Shown in pieces: positions 54,311-63,969 of a DNA stretch of 64,000 bases. Each line of letters opens with the position of its first letter. Position 1 is the first letter of the stretch. The notes under the pieces were generated by a model. The model was not told the DNA's origin and made no database searches. It saw nothing but the letters and a program-made list of their open reading frames with translations. The stretch comes from Bin127 sp965203505 (GTDB taxonomy: Bacteria; Chloroflexota; Dehalococcoidia; Lucifugimonadales; Lucifugimonadaceae). The DNA lies in contig OZ241880.1 of NCBI GenBank assembly GCA_965203505.1, positions 2,666,001 to 2,730,000 of the forward strand. The letters are read 5' to 3'. Position numbers and translations under genes: made by a program.

Positions 54311-55276
54311 GTAGCTGACCAAAGCAGTGGCGAGTTTGTGTGGTGCGTGACGGGTTGGATTTTCGGGGTCGGCTACGTCTTCGACTAGCACTTGATTGAC
54401 TGTATCGTTCAACCCGTCGTCAATCACGATCTGGTTTCCCTCTACGCGTCGAGAGTGCGCGTTGACGACGATGGTGTCGACAGTGCTTTTTGTGGGTCCT
54501 TGGCGTTTGTTCGGTGAGATGTGTCGGTCGATTGTCTTAGGAAAGTCAGAGGCGCGTAGCGTGTTGGCTTGGCTTTTGCGAGGACTGATGTTGCAGACCT
54601 GAATGATCTCTGCTGTGGATGATTGGATGGCTTCGCTCATGCCGGTTGGCAGTAGGTTGGGAACGACGCTGGTGAAGAGGTCTCCGGGGCCGAGGATTAT
54701 TGCGTGGGCTGAGCGTATCGCGTTGATGGCATCGGGATTTGCGGGGACTGGCGGCTCCAGGTAGACGCGATCTATCGCGGAGGGAGAGTGGGTATGGTTG
54801 TCGATGTTGGTTTCGCCTTTGATGATGGTTCCGTCTTTGAGCTTGGCGGAGAGGTTGGAAGGTTCTTCACTCGCAGGAATTACGAAACCGTTTAGGCGCA
54901 ATGCGGATGTTAATTCGTTGACGGCTTTGGTTAAGCTGCCGTGCTTCTGGATCGCGAGGAGCAAGAGCAGGTTTCCGTAGGCATCTCCTTCGAGGTTTGT
55001 CGCTTTTTCGAATCTGAATTCGAACTGATCGCGCAGGTCCTGCTGGTTGGGGGCATTTGGTAAGAGAGCTGCGATGCATCTTCGGACGTCGCCGAGAGCT
55101 GGGACGCCAAATTGTTGGCGGAGTTTTCCGGAAGAGCCGCCGTCGTCGAAGGTGGTGACGATCGCGGAGATGTGGAGTCGGTCGGCGTGTTCGTTGAGTC
55201 CAGTGAGCAATGCTGAGGAGCCGGTGCCTCCCCCGATGGTTACGACGCGTATGCGTCCTGCTGAATCATCACTCAT
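54284..55276 (-). CDS. yvcK: YvcK/CofD-like protein (gluconeogenesis factor family)
   Basis: The 330-residue protein has VVTIGGGTGSSALLTGLNEH, TTFDDGGSSGKLRQQFGVPA, LGDVRRCIAAL and AHAIILGPGDLFTSVVPNLL, the YvcK/CofD fold. YvcK proteins bind UDP-sugars and affect carbon metabolism and cell-wall precursor supply. The start follows the GNAT stop immediately (TAG then ATG). Its 3' end overlaps purA. Confidence 0.92.
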   Translation of the reverse strand: MSDDSAGRIRVVTIGGGTGSSALLTGLNEHADRLHISAIVTTFDDGGSSGKLRQQFGVPALGDVRRCIAALLPNAPNQQDLRDQFEFRFEKATNLEGDAYGNLLLLLAIQKHGSLTKAVNELTSALRLNGFVIPASEEPSNLSAKLKDGTIIKGETNIDNHTHSPSAIDRVYLEPPVPANPDAINAIRSAHAIILGPGDLFTSVVPNLLPTGMSEAIQSSTAEIIQVCNISPRKSQANTLRASDFPKTIDRHISPNKRQGPTKSTVDTIVVNAHSRRVEGNQIVIDDGLNDTVNQVLVEDVADPENPTRHAPHKLATALVSYLGATTINN

Positions 55277-56668
55277 CTATGTGAGAGTCAGCATTAAATC
55301 AGATGATCGCTTGGGAAACAGCGTCTCTAAGAGGTGGCGATCCGACTTAGATCCGGCGTCAGCATCCGTGTGTGCGAACAGTGTTTCACCGACTGATCGC
55401 ATCCCGAAAAGCACTGGCAGGAACGACGTGCCAGGAAATCTCACGGTTGCTGTTCGCCAACCACTGGATGCCGTATTACGGTACGCTGCGGAGTGCGTAA
55501 CAAGATCGGTTATGCGACCGTCTTCGAAGGTGATATTTACCGTGTCACGATCGAATCGGAGTACCAAATCGCCGTTAAATCCTGCGTGCAAGGACTTCTC
55601 AATTCTCAGCTCCAACGCCGAAGATATCGTTCGCAAGAACGCGGCGACATCGGGCACTCTTACGTACCATCCGTACTGGCGCTCCGGCGGCTGGCCCAAT
55701 GCCCCTTCATCGAAGATGAACGCCGGGTGATCGGGTTGCATGTCTAGCCGCACCGACTTGATTGCCCGCTCCGGATCGGGATCCTGGTTGGAAGCCTCAT
55801 CCGCCAACTCAACGAACTCACGCAGCGCTGAGGGTAACGCCTCACGCCAGTATCGCGGTTCCGACATTTCCAGACGTAAGATGCAGCCTAGGTCGATTGG
55901 TGTCACCATTGCGTACATCATCACGCCTACTGGTTCGCCGAAATCATCTCCTTCTGATTTGCAGAGCATGGCGGTGCGGTGGCAGACGGCACTCCGTTCG
56001 GTGCGATCAAATGTAAGGTAACGCACTTCGTTCTCGCGAAACACGGGCGATACGAGCGAACGTTTGCCCGATTCGTTCAGGATCTTGGTGATGAAGGGGA
56101 TATCGGCGTCGGTTGGTTCGCGCAGTCGGAACTTCCTGTCTTCTTTGTCGCCCCATCGGGGGAACGTGTGTATCGACGTCTGACGTCCACCTTCTGCGTG
56201 CAAGGCGTATTCGTACCCGAACTGGCGGTAGTAACTCGGAATGCCTAGGACGATCTGGACGTGGTGCCCGCGTTCCAATGCCCATCGGTGCATGAGGTCA
56301 AACTGTTTTCGTACTAGACCTCGGTTCCTGTAGTCTTCGTGAGTGCCGACGATCTCAGGACGGCCAATCTCGAACTCAACGCCGTCGTAGCTCCACGTCT
56401 GCGTAAGGTATGTAGTTGTTGATGCGTAGCGTCCATTTTCGACATCTTCGACGACTATGACATCATCGAGGCTCAAAGTGGGATGCGGCTTGCCCACGAG
56501 ATCGCGAATCCACTCTGCGATCCAATACGCTTCCGTGCCCGATTCTTGGTCGATGAAGACCTTGGCGCAGAATTCAGCGAGCGCGTCCGCTTCCTCGCGA
56601 AGCACGGAACGCATTATCAACCCGCCGCCAAGGTCTTCTATGACTTTTTTCGGCGACGCTTCAGTCAC
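55277..56668 (-). CDS. GNAT acetyltransferase, Eis-like
   Basis: The 463-residue protein (GTG 56668) has an acetyl-CoA fold near the N-terminus: PEIVGTHEDYRNRGLVRKQF with the R-x-x-G-x-x-R/K CoA loop and IPSYYRQFGYEYALHAEGG. A second GNAT-like half and a C-terminal SCP2-like region (LRFDRDTVNITFEDGRITDL) follow, as in Eis proteins, which acetylate aminoglycosides or other amines. Other starts, at 56734 or 56614, are possible; the first would overlap dapA. Substrate unknown. Confidence 0.8.
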   Translation of the reverse strand: MTEASPKKVIEDLGGGLIMRSVLREEADALAEFCAKVFIDQESGTEAYWIAEWIRDLVGKPHPTLSLDDVIVVEDVENGRYASTTTYLTQTWSYDGVEFEIGRPEIVGTHEDYRNRGLVRKQFDLMHRWALERGHHVQIVLGIPSYYRQFGYEYALHAEGGRQTSIHTFPRWGDKEDRKFRLREPTDADIPFITKILNESGKRSLVSPVFRENEVRYLTFDRTERSAVCHRTAMLCKSEGDDFGEPVGVMMYAMVTPIDLGCILRLEMSEPRYWREALPSALREFVELADEASNQDPDPERAIKSVRLDMQPDHPAFIFDEGALGQPPERQYGWYVRVPDVAAFLRTISSALELRIEKSLHAGFNGDLVLRFDRDTVNITFEDGRITDLVTHSAAYRNTASSGWRTATVRFPGTSFLPVLFGMRSVGETLFAHTDADAGSKSDRHLLETLFPKRSSDLMLTLT

Positions 56669-56675
56669 GACATCA

Positions 56676-57578
56676 TCAACCGTTGGGGAGATCGATCTCG
56701 TACTGATCCATGATGGGGTCGAACTGGGCAGCAAATGCCGCCATTTCGTCGTCGTCAGCCTGCATCGGGTGACGCGCCGGTCCTACGTTGAAACCCGAGC
56801 GATTCATGGCGTAGCGAACCGGAATCGGGTTCGTGATGAAGAACAGCGCGTTGAATATGGGTAGCAAGCGCAAGTGTTCGCCAGCGGCTCGCTCGATGTC
56901 GCCTTCCAGAACCGCGCCGATGAGTCCTCGAACTTGGTTGCCGATGATGTTGCTCGCCACGCTGACGACGCCGTAACCGCCGGTAGACACGATCGAGAAC
57001 GTCTCGTTGTCGTTTCCAGACCAGACGTTGAATCCGTCGGGAGCGCCTTTGATGACGTACGCGATCTGGTCGGCATCGCTACTCGCCTCTTTGACACCGA
57101 CGATATTTGGAACTTCCGCCAGTTTCAGAGTCGTGCCGGCAGTCATGTTGAGGGCGGTACGGCTCGGTACGTTGTAGAGAATCCCGGGGATCGAGACAGC
57201 TTCGGCGATCGCGATGAAGTGTTTTACCAGACCACCCATAGTGGGTTTGTTATAGGCGGGAACGGTCATGAGTATCGCGTCGACGCCTGCCGCTTCGGCC
57301 TCTTTGGAGAGTTCGATCGAGCGGTATGTGTTGTTGTCGGTGGTACCCGCTACGACGGCACCCGAATCGCCGATCGCGTCCTTTACTTCCGCGAACAGCT
57401 TTAGCCGTTCCTCATCCGACATTGCTGGCGCTTCACCCGTGGTACCGCCGATTACCAATCCATCCGAACCTGATGCCAATAGCGACTTTGCCAGCTTGCG
57501 AGCTTGCGAGTAGTTGACTTCCCCATCTTCGGTGAATGGGGTGACCATTGCTGTTAGAACTCGTCCGATCTCTGCCAT
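56676..57578 (-). CDS. dapA: 4-hydroxy-tetrahydrodipicolinate synthase
   Basis: The 300-residue TIM-barrel protein has LTAMVTPFTEDGEVNYSQAR, VIGGTTGEAPAMSDEERLKL, Tyr in GILYNVPSRTALNM and Schiff-base Lys in NIVGVKEASSDADQIAYV. It condenses pyruvate and aspartate semialdehyde in the lysine/DAP pathway. The operon also holds asd and dapB, so three consecutive steps are grouped. Confidence 0.95.
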   Translation of the reverse strand: MAEIGRVLTAMVTPFTEDGEVNYSQARKLAKSLLASGSDGLVIGGTTGEAPAMSDEERLKLFAEVKDAIGDSGAVVAGTTDNNTYRSIELSKEAEAAGVDAILMTVPAYNKPTMGGLVKHFIAIAEAVSIPGILYNVPSRTALNMTAGTTLKLAEVPNIVGVKEASSDADQIAYVIKGAPDGFNVWSGNDNETFSIVSTGGYGVVSVASNIIGNQVRGLIGAVLEGDIERAAGEHLRLLPIFNALFFITNPIPVRYAMNRSGFNVGPARHPMQADDDEMAAFAAQFDPIMDQYEIDLPNG

Positions 57579-57661
57579 TTCAAACTCCCTTACACGCCGA
57601 ATCTTACATCACTACGATGTGAATCCCGCTTCGTCGATCTGATCGCTCGGAGTCTAAGAAT

Positions 57662-58708
57662 TTAGACTGCAGCGGCGACGCGTGGTTTAAGGCAGTCCCG
57701 ATTGACGCATTCGTCCATGATCTGGAGAGCGTTGAGGGCTGCGCCTTTTCGCAAATTGTCGGCGGCGAGCCAGAAGACGACGCCGTTTTCGTGTGCGATG
57801 TCGCGCCGGACGCGCCCTACCATGACTTGGTCCTCGCCCGCCGAATTTGATGGCATCGGATAAACAGAATCGTGGGGCCGATCCAAGAGGGTGATACCGG
57901 GGAACTCAGCGATTGCGACTCGAGCTTCATCGACCGAAATCGGGTCATCGAACTCTACAGTCACCGATTCGCAATGCGAAACCTCTACTGGGACGCGAAC
58001 GCAGGTGGAAGCTAGCCGCAAATCCGGATCGTCGAGTATCTTGCGAGACTCGTTGACCATCTTCCACTCTTCTTTCGTGTATCCCTCTTCCATGAAATCG
58101 TCGACTTGCGGAAGCAGATTGAACGCGATGGGGTGAGGGTACTCGCTCGGTGGCGACACCTCTTTGCCGCCCAGCACCTCACGCGACTGACCCAAGAGTT
58201 CGGCTCTCGCCGCCGCACCAGTACCGGTCACTGATTGATAAGTCGAAACCGTAACGGAACTGATATCGGTCATGTCTCTGAGAGCGGCCAATGCCATGAC
58301 CAGCGGTGTCGTTGTGCAGTTCGGTATCGAGATGATGCCGGAGTGCCACTCGACATCCGCGCCGTTGACTTCCGGAACAATGAGGGGAACCGCCGGGTCC
58401 ATCCGGTACGCCGATCCGTCGTCGATTACCAACACCCCGCGCTTGACCGCTTCCGGCGCCAGCGCCAAACTCACCTCGGAGGATGCGGATATGAACGCCA
58501 CGTCAACACCATTAAACGATTCGGGCGTCGCCTCTTCCACGGTCAACAGTTGACCGCAATACTCAATCTGCTTGCCGTGAGACCGCTTAGATGCCAGAAG
58601 TCGCAACTTTTCGGCCGGGTGACCGCGCTCGGCCAATAACTCCAGTGCAACGGCGCCGACCGCACCCGTTGCACCGACGATAGCGATTTCCAAATCTGGA
58701 GCCTGCAT
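57662..58708 (-). CDS. asd: Aspartate-semialdehyde dehydrogenase
   Basis: The 348-residue protein begins with IAIVGATGAVGAVALELLAE (NADP-binding), has the catalytic Cys in GIISIPNCTTTPLVMALAAL and QSVTGTGAAARAEL, and CVRVPVEVSHCESVTVEF with the substrate His. It makes aspartate semialdehyde for lysine, threonine and methionine. Located between dapB and dapA. Confidence 0.96.
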   Translation of the reverse strand: MQAPDLEIAIVGATGAVGAVALELLAERGHPAEKLRLLASKRSHGKQIEYCGQLLTVEEATPESFNGVDVAFISASSEVSLALAPEAVKRGVLVIDDGSAYRMDPAVPLIVPEVNGADVEWHSGIISIPNCTTTPLVMALAALRDMTDISSVTVSTYQSVTGTGAAARAELLGQSREVLGGKEVSPPSEYPHPIAFNLLPQVDDFMEEGYTKEEWKMVNESRKILDDPDLRLASTCVRVPVEVSHCESVTVEFDDPISVDEARVAIAEFPGITLLDRPHDSVYPMPSNSAGEDQVMVGRVRRDIAHENGVVFWLAADNLRKGAALNALQIMDECVNRDCLKPRVAAAV

Positions 58709-58772
58709 CTATTTCTCCTGAGGCTTCGGATCGAACCGTTACTCGGTTCGGTTTAGTTTCAACCAAATTGGT

Positions 58773-59576
58773 TCAGTTCGACAATCCAAGAACTTTGTCG
58801 AGACCAACGATCATGGATTCTTCATCCATAACGCGGCGAACCGCGAGCATCACGCCCGGCATGAAGCTGTTGCGATCAACCGAGTCGTGCAGCAATGTCA
58901 AAGTCTGCCCCAACGCACCGAAGACTACTTCGTGTCGAGCCACTCGGCCCGGCATTCTCGCGCTGTGGACGTTGACGCCACCCATCGAGCCGCCACGCGT
59001 TCCCGCAAGTAACTCTTTCTCGACGATGTTCTGTTCGAAATCGCCGCCCTTGCCTTCGAGCATCGCTTGGACGATCGACAGCGCAGTGCCAGACGGCGCA
59101 TCGATCTTCATCTCGTGATGGCTCTCGATGACGTCGGCGTATTCGAAGTAACTCGATGCGATCCGCGCCAAGTGGATCAGTACCACGCAACCGAGGGCAA
59201 AGTTCGAAGCCGATATCACTCCGACACCGGCATCCGCCGCGCTCACGCCGATCGCAGACAATTCATCCGGCGAAATGCCCGTCGAGCCCGAAACACATCT
59301 AACGCCGTTTGCGATGCACGTTCGCATCGCCGTGGAGCCACCTTCCGCGTTCGTGAAATCGACTACTACGTCTGGCTTCACAGTTGCGAACAGGGTTTCG
59401 AGATCCGCCGATAGCGGCAGCTCTGTTCCGTCGGATGTCGCAACTGTCGTCTTAGCGCCCGCGAACAGATCGACACCTCCGACCGGGATCATCCCCGGCT
59501 CCTGTTCCACCGCGTCCAACACGGTAGAGCCCATTCGCCCCAACACTCCGTTAACTGCGACGGTTATTTCGGACAT
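58773..59576 (-). CDS. dapB: 4-hydroxy-tetrahydrodipicolinate reductase
   Basis: The 267-residue protein has TVAVNGVLGRMGSTVLDAVE (NAD(P)-binding), VDFTNAEGGSTAM, VSGSTGISPDELSAIG, and catalytic ESHHEMKIDAPSGTALSI. It reduces the DapA product to tetrahydrodipicolinate. It follows pnp in the operon by about 60 bases. Confidence 0.95.
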   Translation of the reverse strand: MSEITVAVNGVLGRMGSTVLDAVEQEPGMIPVGGVDLFAGAKTTVATSDGTELPLSADLETLFATVKPDVVVDFTNAEGGSTAMRTCIANGVRCVSGSTGISPDELSAIGVSAADAGVGVISASNFALGCVVLIHLARIASSYFEYADVIESHHEMKIDAPSGTALSIVQAMLEGKGGDFEQNIVEKELLAGTRGGSMGGVNVHSARMPGRVARHEVVFGALGQTLTLLHDSVDRNSFMPGVMLAVRRVMDEESMIVGLDKVLGLSN

Positions 59577-59638
59577 GGCTACTTTCGGATGTTGCGCACT
59601 TTCAGTCTTGGACGTTAACTGTTCAGTTCGATTCTAGG

Positions 59639-62089
59639 CTATCGGTCGCGTCGATCGCGGGTGATCATTCGACGACGGGGGCGGCGTTCGCGCCCATCTC
59701 CATCATCGAAATCGTCTCGTCGGTTGTTTCGGCGGCCGCCTCGGTCGTAGTCGTCACGCCTACCGCCGCGACCACCTCGGTCGTAATCGTCACGCCTACC
59801 GCCGCGACCACCTCGGTCGTAGTCGTCACGCCTGCCGCCACGACCACCGCCGAAGTCATCACGTCTGCCGCCGCGGTCGCCTCCACGATCGAATCGCCCA
59901 CCACCTCTGCCGCCGCGGTCACCACCGCGACCACCACGATTACCAGGCCTCCGCCTCGCAACCGCTTCCTCTAGCGCCCGGTCGTGATCACCGTGGCTGT
60001 TCTCCTCGATTCTTGCGCGAACGGAGAGGTCGACGCGTCCGTTCTGGTCTACATTGACAACCATCACGTCCAACTCATCGCCTTCGTTCGCGACTGATTG
60101 AACGTCTGGGACTCGGGTGTCGGACAACTCGCTGATGTGGACCATGCCGTCTTTTCCAGGAATCAGGTTGACGAAGCAACCGAAGTCCATGATCTTGACG
60201 ACCTTGCCGGTGTAGTTTTCACCGACTTCAATATCCTTGGTCATCGTGCGAATGCTGTCGATTGCACCTTGGACCTTGTCGCCCTCAGTGCCACCGATGG
60301 TTACGCTGCCATCATCCTCGATGTTGACGCTTACGCCAAACTCTTCTTGGATGCCGCGCACGTTGGCACCGCCTGGGCCAATAACCATGCCGATTTTGTC
60401 GGTCGGCACCTTAATGGTGGTCATCCTAGGCGCGCCATCTCGGAGCTCGGTCCGTGGAACGGATATCGTCTGCTCCATGTGGTCCAAGATCTCGAGTCGT
60501 GCTACGCGAGCCTGTTCCAGTGCCTCCGACATGATCTCGTAGGTGATGCCTTTGACCTTGATGTCCATCTGGAGCGCGGTCACGCCTTCGCGGGTACCAG
60601 CTACTTTGAAATCCATGTCGCCGGCATGATCTTCTGCACCTTGGATATCGGTGAGTACCTTTGCTACTCCGCCTTCACCGGTGATGAGGCCCATTGCGAT
60701 GCCGGCGACCGGCGAGGCGATAGGCACACCCCCGTCCATCAGCGCTAACGTTCCCGCGCAGACGCTGGCCATCGAAGTCGAGCCGTTGGAGGCCATGACC
60801 TCGGAGACCAATCTGAGTGAGTACGGGAATCCCTCTTCGTCAGGAATGACGGGATTGAGCGCGCGCTCTGCCAACATGCCATGACCGACCTCGCGCCTAC
60901 CAGTGAATCCAAATCGACCAGCTTCGCCAGTTGAATACGGCGGGAAGTTGTAGTGGTGCATGAACCGCTTGGTCGTTATTGGCGACAGATTGTCGAGCCG
61001 TTGCGCGTCGGCGGCAGACGCCAAAGTCAGTACGCCTAGCACCTGTGTCTCGCCGCGTTGGAAGATACCGGAACCGTGCACTCTTGGCAGGTAGCCGACC
61101 ATCGAATCCAACGAACGCAGATCTTCGAGATTTCGACCGTCGGGACGCCTGTCTTCGTTCAGAATGCCTTCACGTACGGCTTCCTTCTCCAACGAATAGA
61201 GTTCCGTCTGCACGTGAAGAGCGTCGTGAGCATCGTCTCCCGAGGTCAATTCAGCCTTGGCATCGGACATAATCTGTCCGACGGCGGCTTCACGAGCTTC
61301 CTTGCCTCCGCCGAGTTTCAACGCTTCCTTGATGGAATCCCCAACGAATTCACGGGTCGCAGATTTCGCTTCCAACTCTTGTTCGGTCGGCTCAGGAGCG
61401 GCAAACTTCGTTTTTCCCACTTCAGCTTGTATCTCGCGAATGTGGGAAACGATTTCGCCGTTAACCTCTTGCGCTAGCTTCAGCGCTTCGAGGATCACGT
61501 CTTCGGAGACAAAGGTAGCTCCCGCTTCCACCATCATGATCGCGTCGGCGGTGCCGGCGACGGTCAATTCGAGCGCACTCTCTTCGAGTTCCTCGTAAGT
61601 GGGGTTGACGATGAGCTCACCGTCTATGTAGCCGATGTTGCATGCACCGATCGGGTCGTCGAACGGGATGTCGGATATCGTCAATGCCGCGGAAGCCCCA
61701 ACGATACCCAAAGGTGCATGGGGGTTCACCTCGTCGGCGGCGAGGATGGTGACGATGATCTGTGTTTCGTTGTGGTAATTCTTGGGAAACAGTGGGCGGA
61801 GCGGCCGGTCGCAAAGGCGAGCCGCCAGAATCGCTTCAGACCCGGGGCGGCCTTCCCGTTTAAAGAATCCGCCCGGCATCTTACCGGCGGCATACGCCTT
61901 CTCCGCAACGTCGACCGTCAGTGGCAGGAAATCCACGCCGAGACGTGGGTTCTTGTCGGCAGTTGCCGTCGCCAGCAACATCAGATCGCCATATCGGAGG
62001 GTTACTGCCCCTCCGGCTTGCGCCGCCAATCGTCCCGTTTCAAAGGACAACAGTCGTCCGCCTACTTCAATATCGAATGTTTTCACCAT
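59639..62089 (-). CDS. pnp: Polynucleotide phosphorylase with Arg/Gly/Asp-rich tail
   Basis: The 816-residue enzyme has two RNase PH domains (ARLCDRPLRPLFPKNYHNET, GRREVGHGMLAERALNPVIP), a KH domain (DKIGMVIGPGGANVRGIQEE) and an S1 domain (KIMDFGCFVNLIPGKDGMVH, ISELSD). It degrades RNA phosphorolytically. A typical PNPase ends near 700-720 residues; here about 100 more residues form RGG/RRDDYD repeats, including three copies of RGGRRDDYDRGG, likely an RNA-binding disordered tail. Confidence 0.97.
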   Translation of the reverse strand: MVKTFDIEVGGRLLSFETGRLAAQAGGAVTLRYGDLMLLATATADKNPRLGVDFLPLTVDVAEKAYAAGKMPGGFFKREGRPGSEAILAARLCDRPLRPLFPKNYHNETQIIVTILAADEVNPHAPLGIVGASAALTISDIPFDDPIGACNIGYIDGELIVNPTYEELEESALELTVAGTADAIMMVEAGATFVSEDVILEALKLAQEVNGEIVSHIREIQAEVGKTKFAAPEPTEQELEAKSATREFVGDSIKEALKLGGGKEAREAAVGQIMSDAKAELTSGDDAHDALHVQTELYSLEKEAVREGILNEDRRPDGRNLEDLRSLDSMVGYLPRVHGSGIFQRGETQVLGVLTLASAADAQRLDNLSPITTKRFMHHYNFPPYSTGEAGRFGFTGRREVGHGMLAERALNPVIPDEEGFPYSLRLVSEVMASNGSTSMASVCAGTLALMDGGVPIASPVAGIAMGLITGEGGVAKVLTDIQGAEDHAGDMDFKVAGTREGVTALQMDIKVKGITYEIMSEALEQARVARLEILDHMEQTISVPRTELRDGAPRMTTIKVPTDKIGMVIGPGGANVRGIQEEFGVSVNIEDDGSVTIGGTEGDKVQGAIDSIRTMTKDIEVGENYTGKVVKIMDFGCFVNLIPGKDGMVHISELSDTRVPDVQSVANEGDELDVMVVNVDQNGRVDLSVRARIEENSHGDHDRALEEAVARRRPGNRGGRGGDRGGRGGGRFDRGGDRGGRRDDFGGGRGGRRDDYDRGGRGGRRDDYDRGGRGGRRDDYDRGGRRNNRRDDFDDGDGRERRPRRRMITRDRRDR
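59741..59848 (-). repeat. 36-bp tandem repeat in the pnp tail
   Basis: A 36-base unit starting TCGGTCGTAGTCGTCACGCC occurs at 59741, 59777 and 59813 with one or two changes per copy. Each encodes 12 residues of the RGGRRDDYDRGG type. Confidence 0.9.
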
Positions 62090-62349
62090 GGGTTCTTTTT
62101 CTCTTTTCTTTGTCGTTTGCCTCTACGCAGAGGCTTTGTTTGGGTTTCTGTCGGTTTTAGGGGTTCAATTTGGAATCACCGCGCGAAGGTAATCGCCGTG
62201 GTGATGTTTGGTTTGGTGGTTTTGACGAGCCTTGTCAAGTGCGCGGAGATAAGCAGGCGTGGGACATCGAGGGTTAGGGAATCGTTGATGGGTTGCACCG
62301 AGTTGGGGCGTTGATCCGTTCAGTGTTCGATTTGAACGGAAAGAGTTTT

Positions 62350-62613
62350 TCAACCCCGGAGGCCCAGATCTTCGATAAGGGTCCGGTATCGGTGGACGTT
62401 TTCGTTCGCCAGATAGTTCAACAGCCGGCGGCGTTTCCCGACAATCATCTGCAACCCGCGGCGGCCGGCCGCGTCGTGTTTGTGCTGCTTGAAATGTTCT
62501 GTCAGTTCCCTGATGCGTTCAGTAAGTAGTGCGATCTGGACCTCCGTCGAACCGGTGTCCTTCTCGTGCTTGCGAAACTTCTCGATCGTCTGCGTTTTCG
62601 CTTGGGGGTCCAA
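62350..62613 (-). CDS. rpsO: 30S ribosomal protein S15
   Basis: The 87-residue protein starts at TTG 62613 (DPQAKTQTIEKFRKHEKDTG) and contains STEVQIALLTERIRELTEHF, KHDAAGRRGLQMIVGKRRRL and LNYLANENVHRYRTLIEDLG, the S15 core. S15 nucleates 30S platform assembly. The rpsO-pnp order is conserved in many bacteria. The 260-base gap to pnp holds a GCCTCTGCGTAGAGGC hairpin near 62121-62137. Confidence 0.96.
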   Translation of the reverse strand: MDPQAKTQTIEKFRKHEKDTGSTEVQIALLTERIRELTEHFKQHKHDAAGRRGLQMIVGKRRRLLNYLANENVHRYRTLIEDLGLRG

Positions 62614-63149
62614 TATGATCTCTTTCGTGCAAGCGCTATTCGCAAGTGGGGAAATAAGACGATCTGCCGCTTTCCACCCCGCCAGCGCGCTCTGTTTCTA
62701 ACTCGCTAACTCGTTTAGCTCAAACATCTAGGATACCATTCGTTTCCCCAATCCATGCGACATTGCGTCGCCAGATAACGGTTCAAACGTAAATCGAAGC
62801 GGGGCGAAGCCGCTTGAATGAGGCGAAAGTCGGTCATCTTTGAACCTGAATCAACGCACGAAGGGTGTGCTATCGTGTAACATGCATCTATCGTGGTAAG
62901 GATCGCTGATCGTTGCACGTGAATACGTTTGATGGTTGTTTGAGCCGTCTTGACATGCGCGCTCGAACAGGCATAACATTGTTCAATGTGCATCGGAGAG
63001 CGAGACTAGCGAAGTATGGCTAACCCCGTGCTTCGATGCCGGCATCGTGGACTACGGCGTTTGGACGTTCCTGAAGCCGAACGATCACGGTAATTGTTGC
63101 TTGAGACAAGCTAGTAATCTGAAAGCATCAGATTGGAGGACGGGTCCTC
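62614..63149. other. Divergent intergenic region between rpsO and the collagen-like gene
   Basis: About 535 bases with no supported gene; an open frame at 62715-62993 on the minus strand shows no family features or ribosome-binding site. It must hold the rpsO-pnp promoter and, towards 63149, the promoter and GGAGGACGGG site of the collagen-like gene. Confidence 0.5.
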
Positions 63150-63938
63150 ATGAATGAATCGCGTAGCCCGATGGATTTCGTGCAAGAGAACCGCATGCTG
63201 ACGGCGATTGCCGTTTTGTCGGTCATCGCAATCATCATCTCGATCATTGGTCTTGCTGGCGCGGGTCCGCAAGGACCGCCAGGCGAGCCGGGCAACCCGG
63301 GAGCACCGGGAGCACCGGGAGCACCGGGATCGCCAGGTGAAGCTGGAGCACCGGGTGAGCCGGGAGCACCGGGCGAGGCTGGAGCACCGGGTGACCCAGG
63401 AAAGCCGGGATTGCCGGGTGACCCAGGAAAGCCGGGAGCGCCAGGCGAGCCGGGATCGCCGGGTGAACCGGGAGCACCGGGTGAGCCGGGCCTGCAAGGT
63501 CCACAAGGAATCCCAGGACTCGCTGGTGTACCAGGCCCACAAGGCAAAGCAGGCGCACAGGGCCCGCAAGGCGTACCGGGTGACCCCGGACCTCCAGGAG
63601 CCCCTGGACCTGCCGGTACAGACGGTGCCGATGGCGCTGACAACTACGCCAACATCGTCATCTTGGACGGTAACTTCTCGGTCGCAAAGATCGTGTGGGC
63701 CGCCGAAGGTTCACCGGCTCTTATCGCCGGTGCCGGGTTCCACTCTGGCGAAGCGGTCGCACTGACCGTTGGTAGTGCCAGTGTCGGATCAGCAACCGCT
63801 GGTGACTCTGGTGCGTTCGCAGTCGAGATCACGCTCGACTCCAGTGCATACGGGATCGGCGCAGTCGAGTCGCTGGTTGCTACCGGTGACGGTGGATCCA
63901 AAGCCTCGACCCCGCTGGTCGTCGTAGAGACCAAGTAG
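63150..63938 (+). CDS. Membrane-anchored collagen-like protein
   Basis: The 262-residue protein starts at ATG 63150 after TTGGAGGACGGG. A short cytoplasmic N-terminus is followed by a membrane helix (about 17-36, LTAIAVLSVIAIIISIIGLA). Then come 42 uninterrupted Gly-X-Y triplets (about 39-164) rich in GAP, GEP and GDP, then a beta-rich C-terminal domain (about 165-262, NYANIVILDGNFSVAKIVWA). The layout suggests a trimeric stalk projecting from the cell with a terminal domain. Function unknown; adhesion is a guess. Confidence 0.88.
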   Translation: MNESRSPMDFVQENRMLTAIAVLSVIAIIISIIGLAGAGPQGPPGEPGNPGAPGAPGAPGSPGEAGAPGEPGAPGEAGAPGDPGKPGLPGDPGKPGAPGEPGSPGEPGAPGEPGLQGPQGIPGLAGVPGPQGKAGAQGPQGVPGDPGPPGAPGPAGTDGADGADNYANIVILDGNFSVAKIVWAAEGSPALIAGAGFHSGEAVALTVGSASVGSATAGDSGAFAVEITLDSSAYGIGAVESLVATGDGGSKASTPLVVVETK

Positions 63939-63969
63939 TCCCTCCGACCGAGGTACTCAAGACCTAGCA

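Noticed and set aside
63280..63630. CRISPR or non-coding tandem repeat
   Set aside because: The short repeats are in frame and encode Gly-X-Y triplets of a collagen-like protein; there are no spacers.
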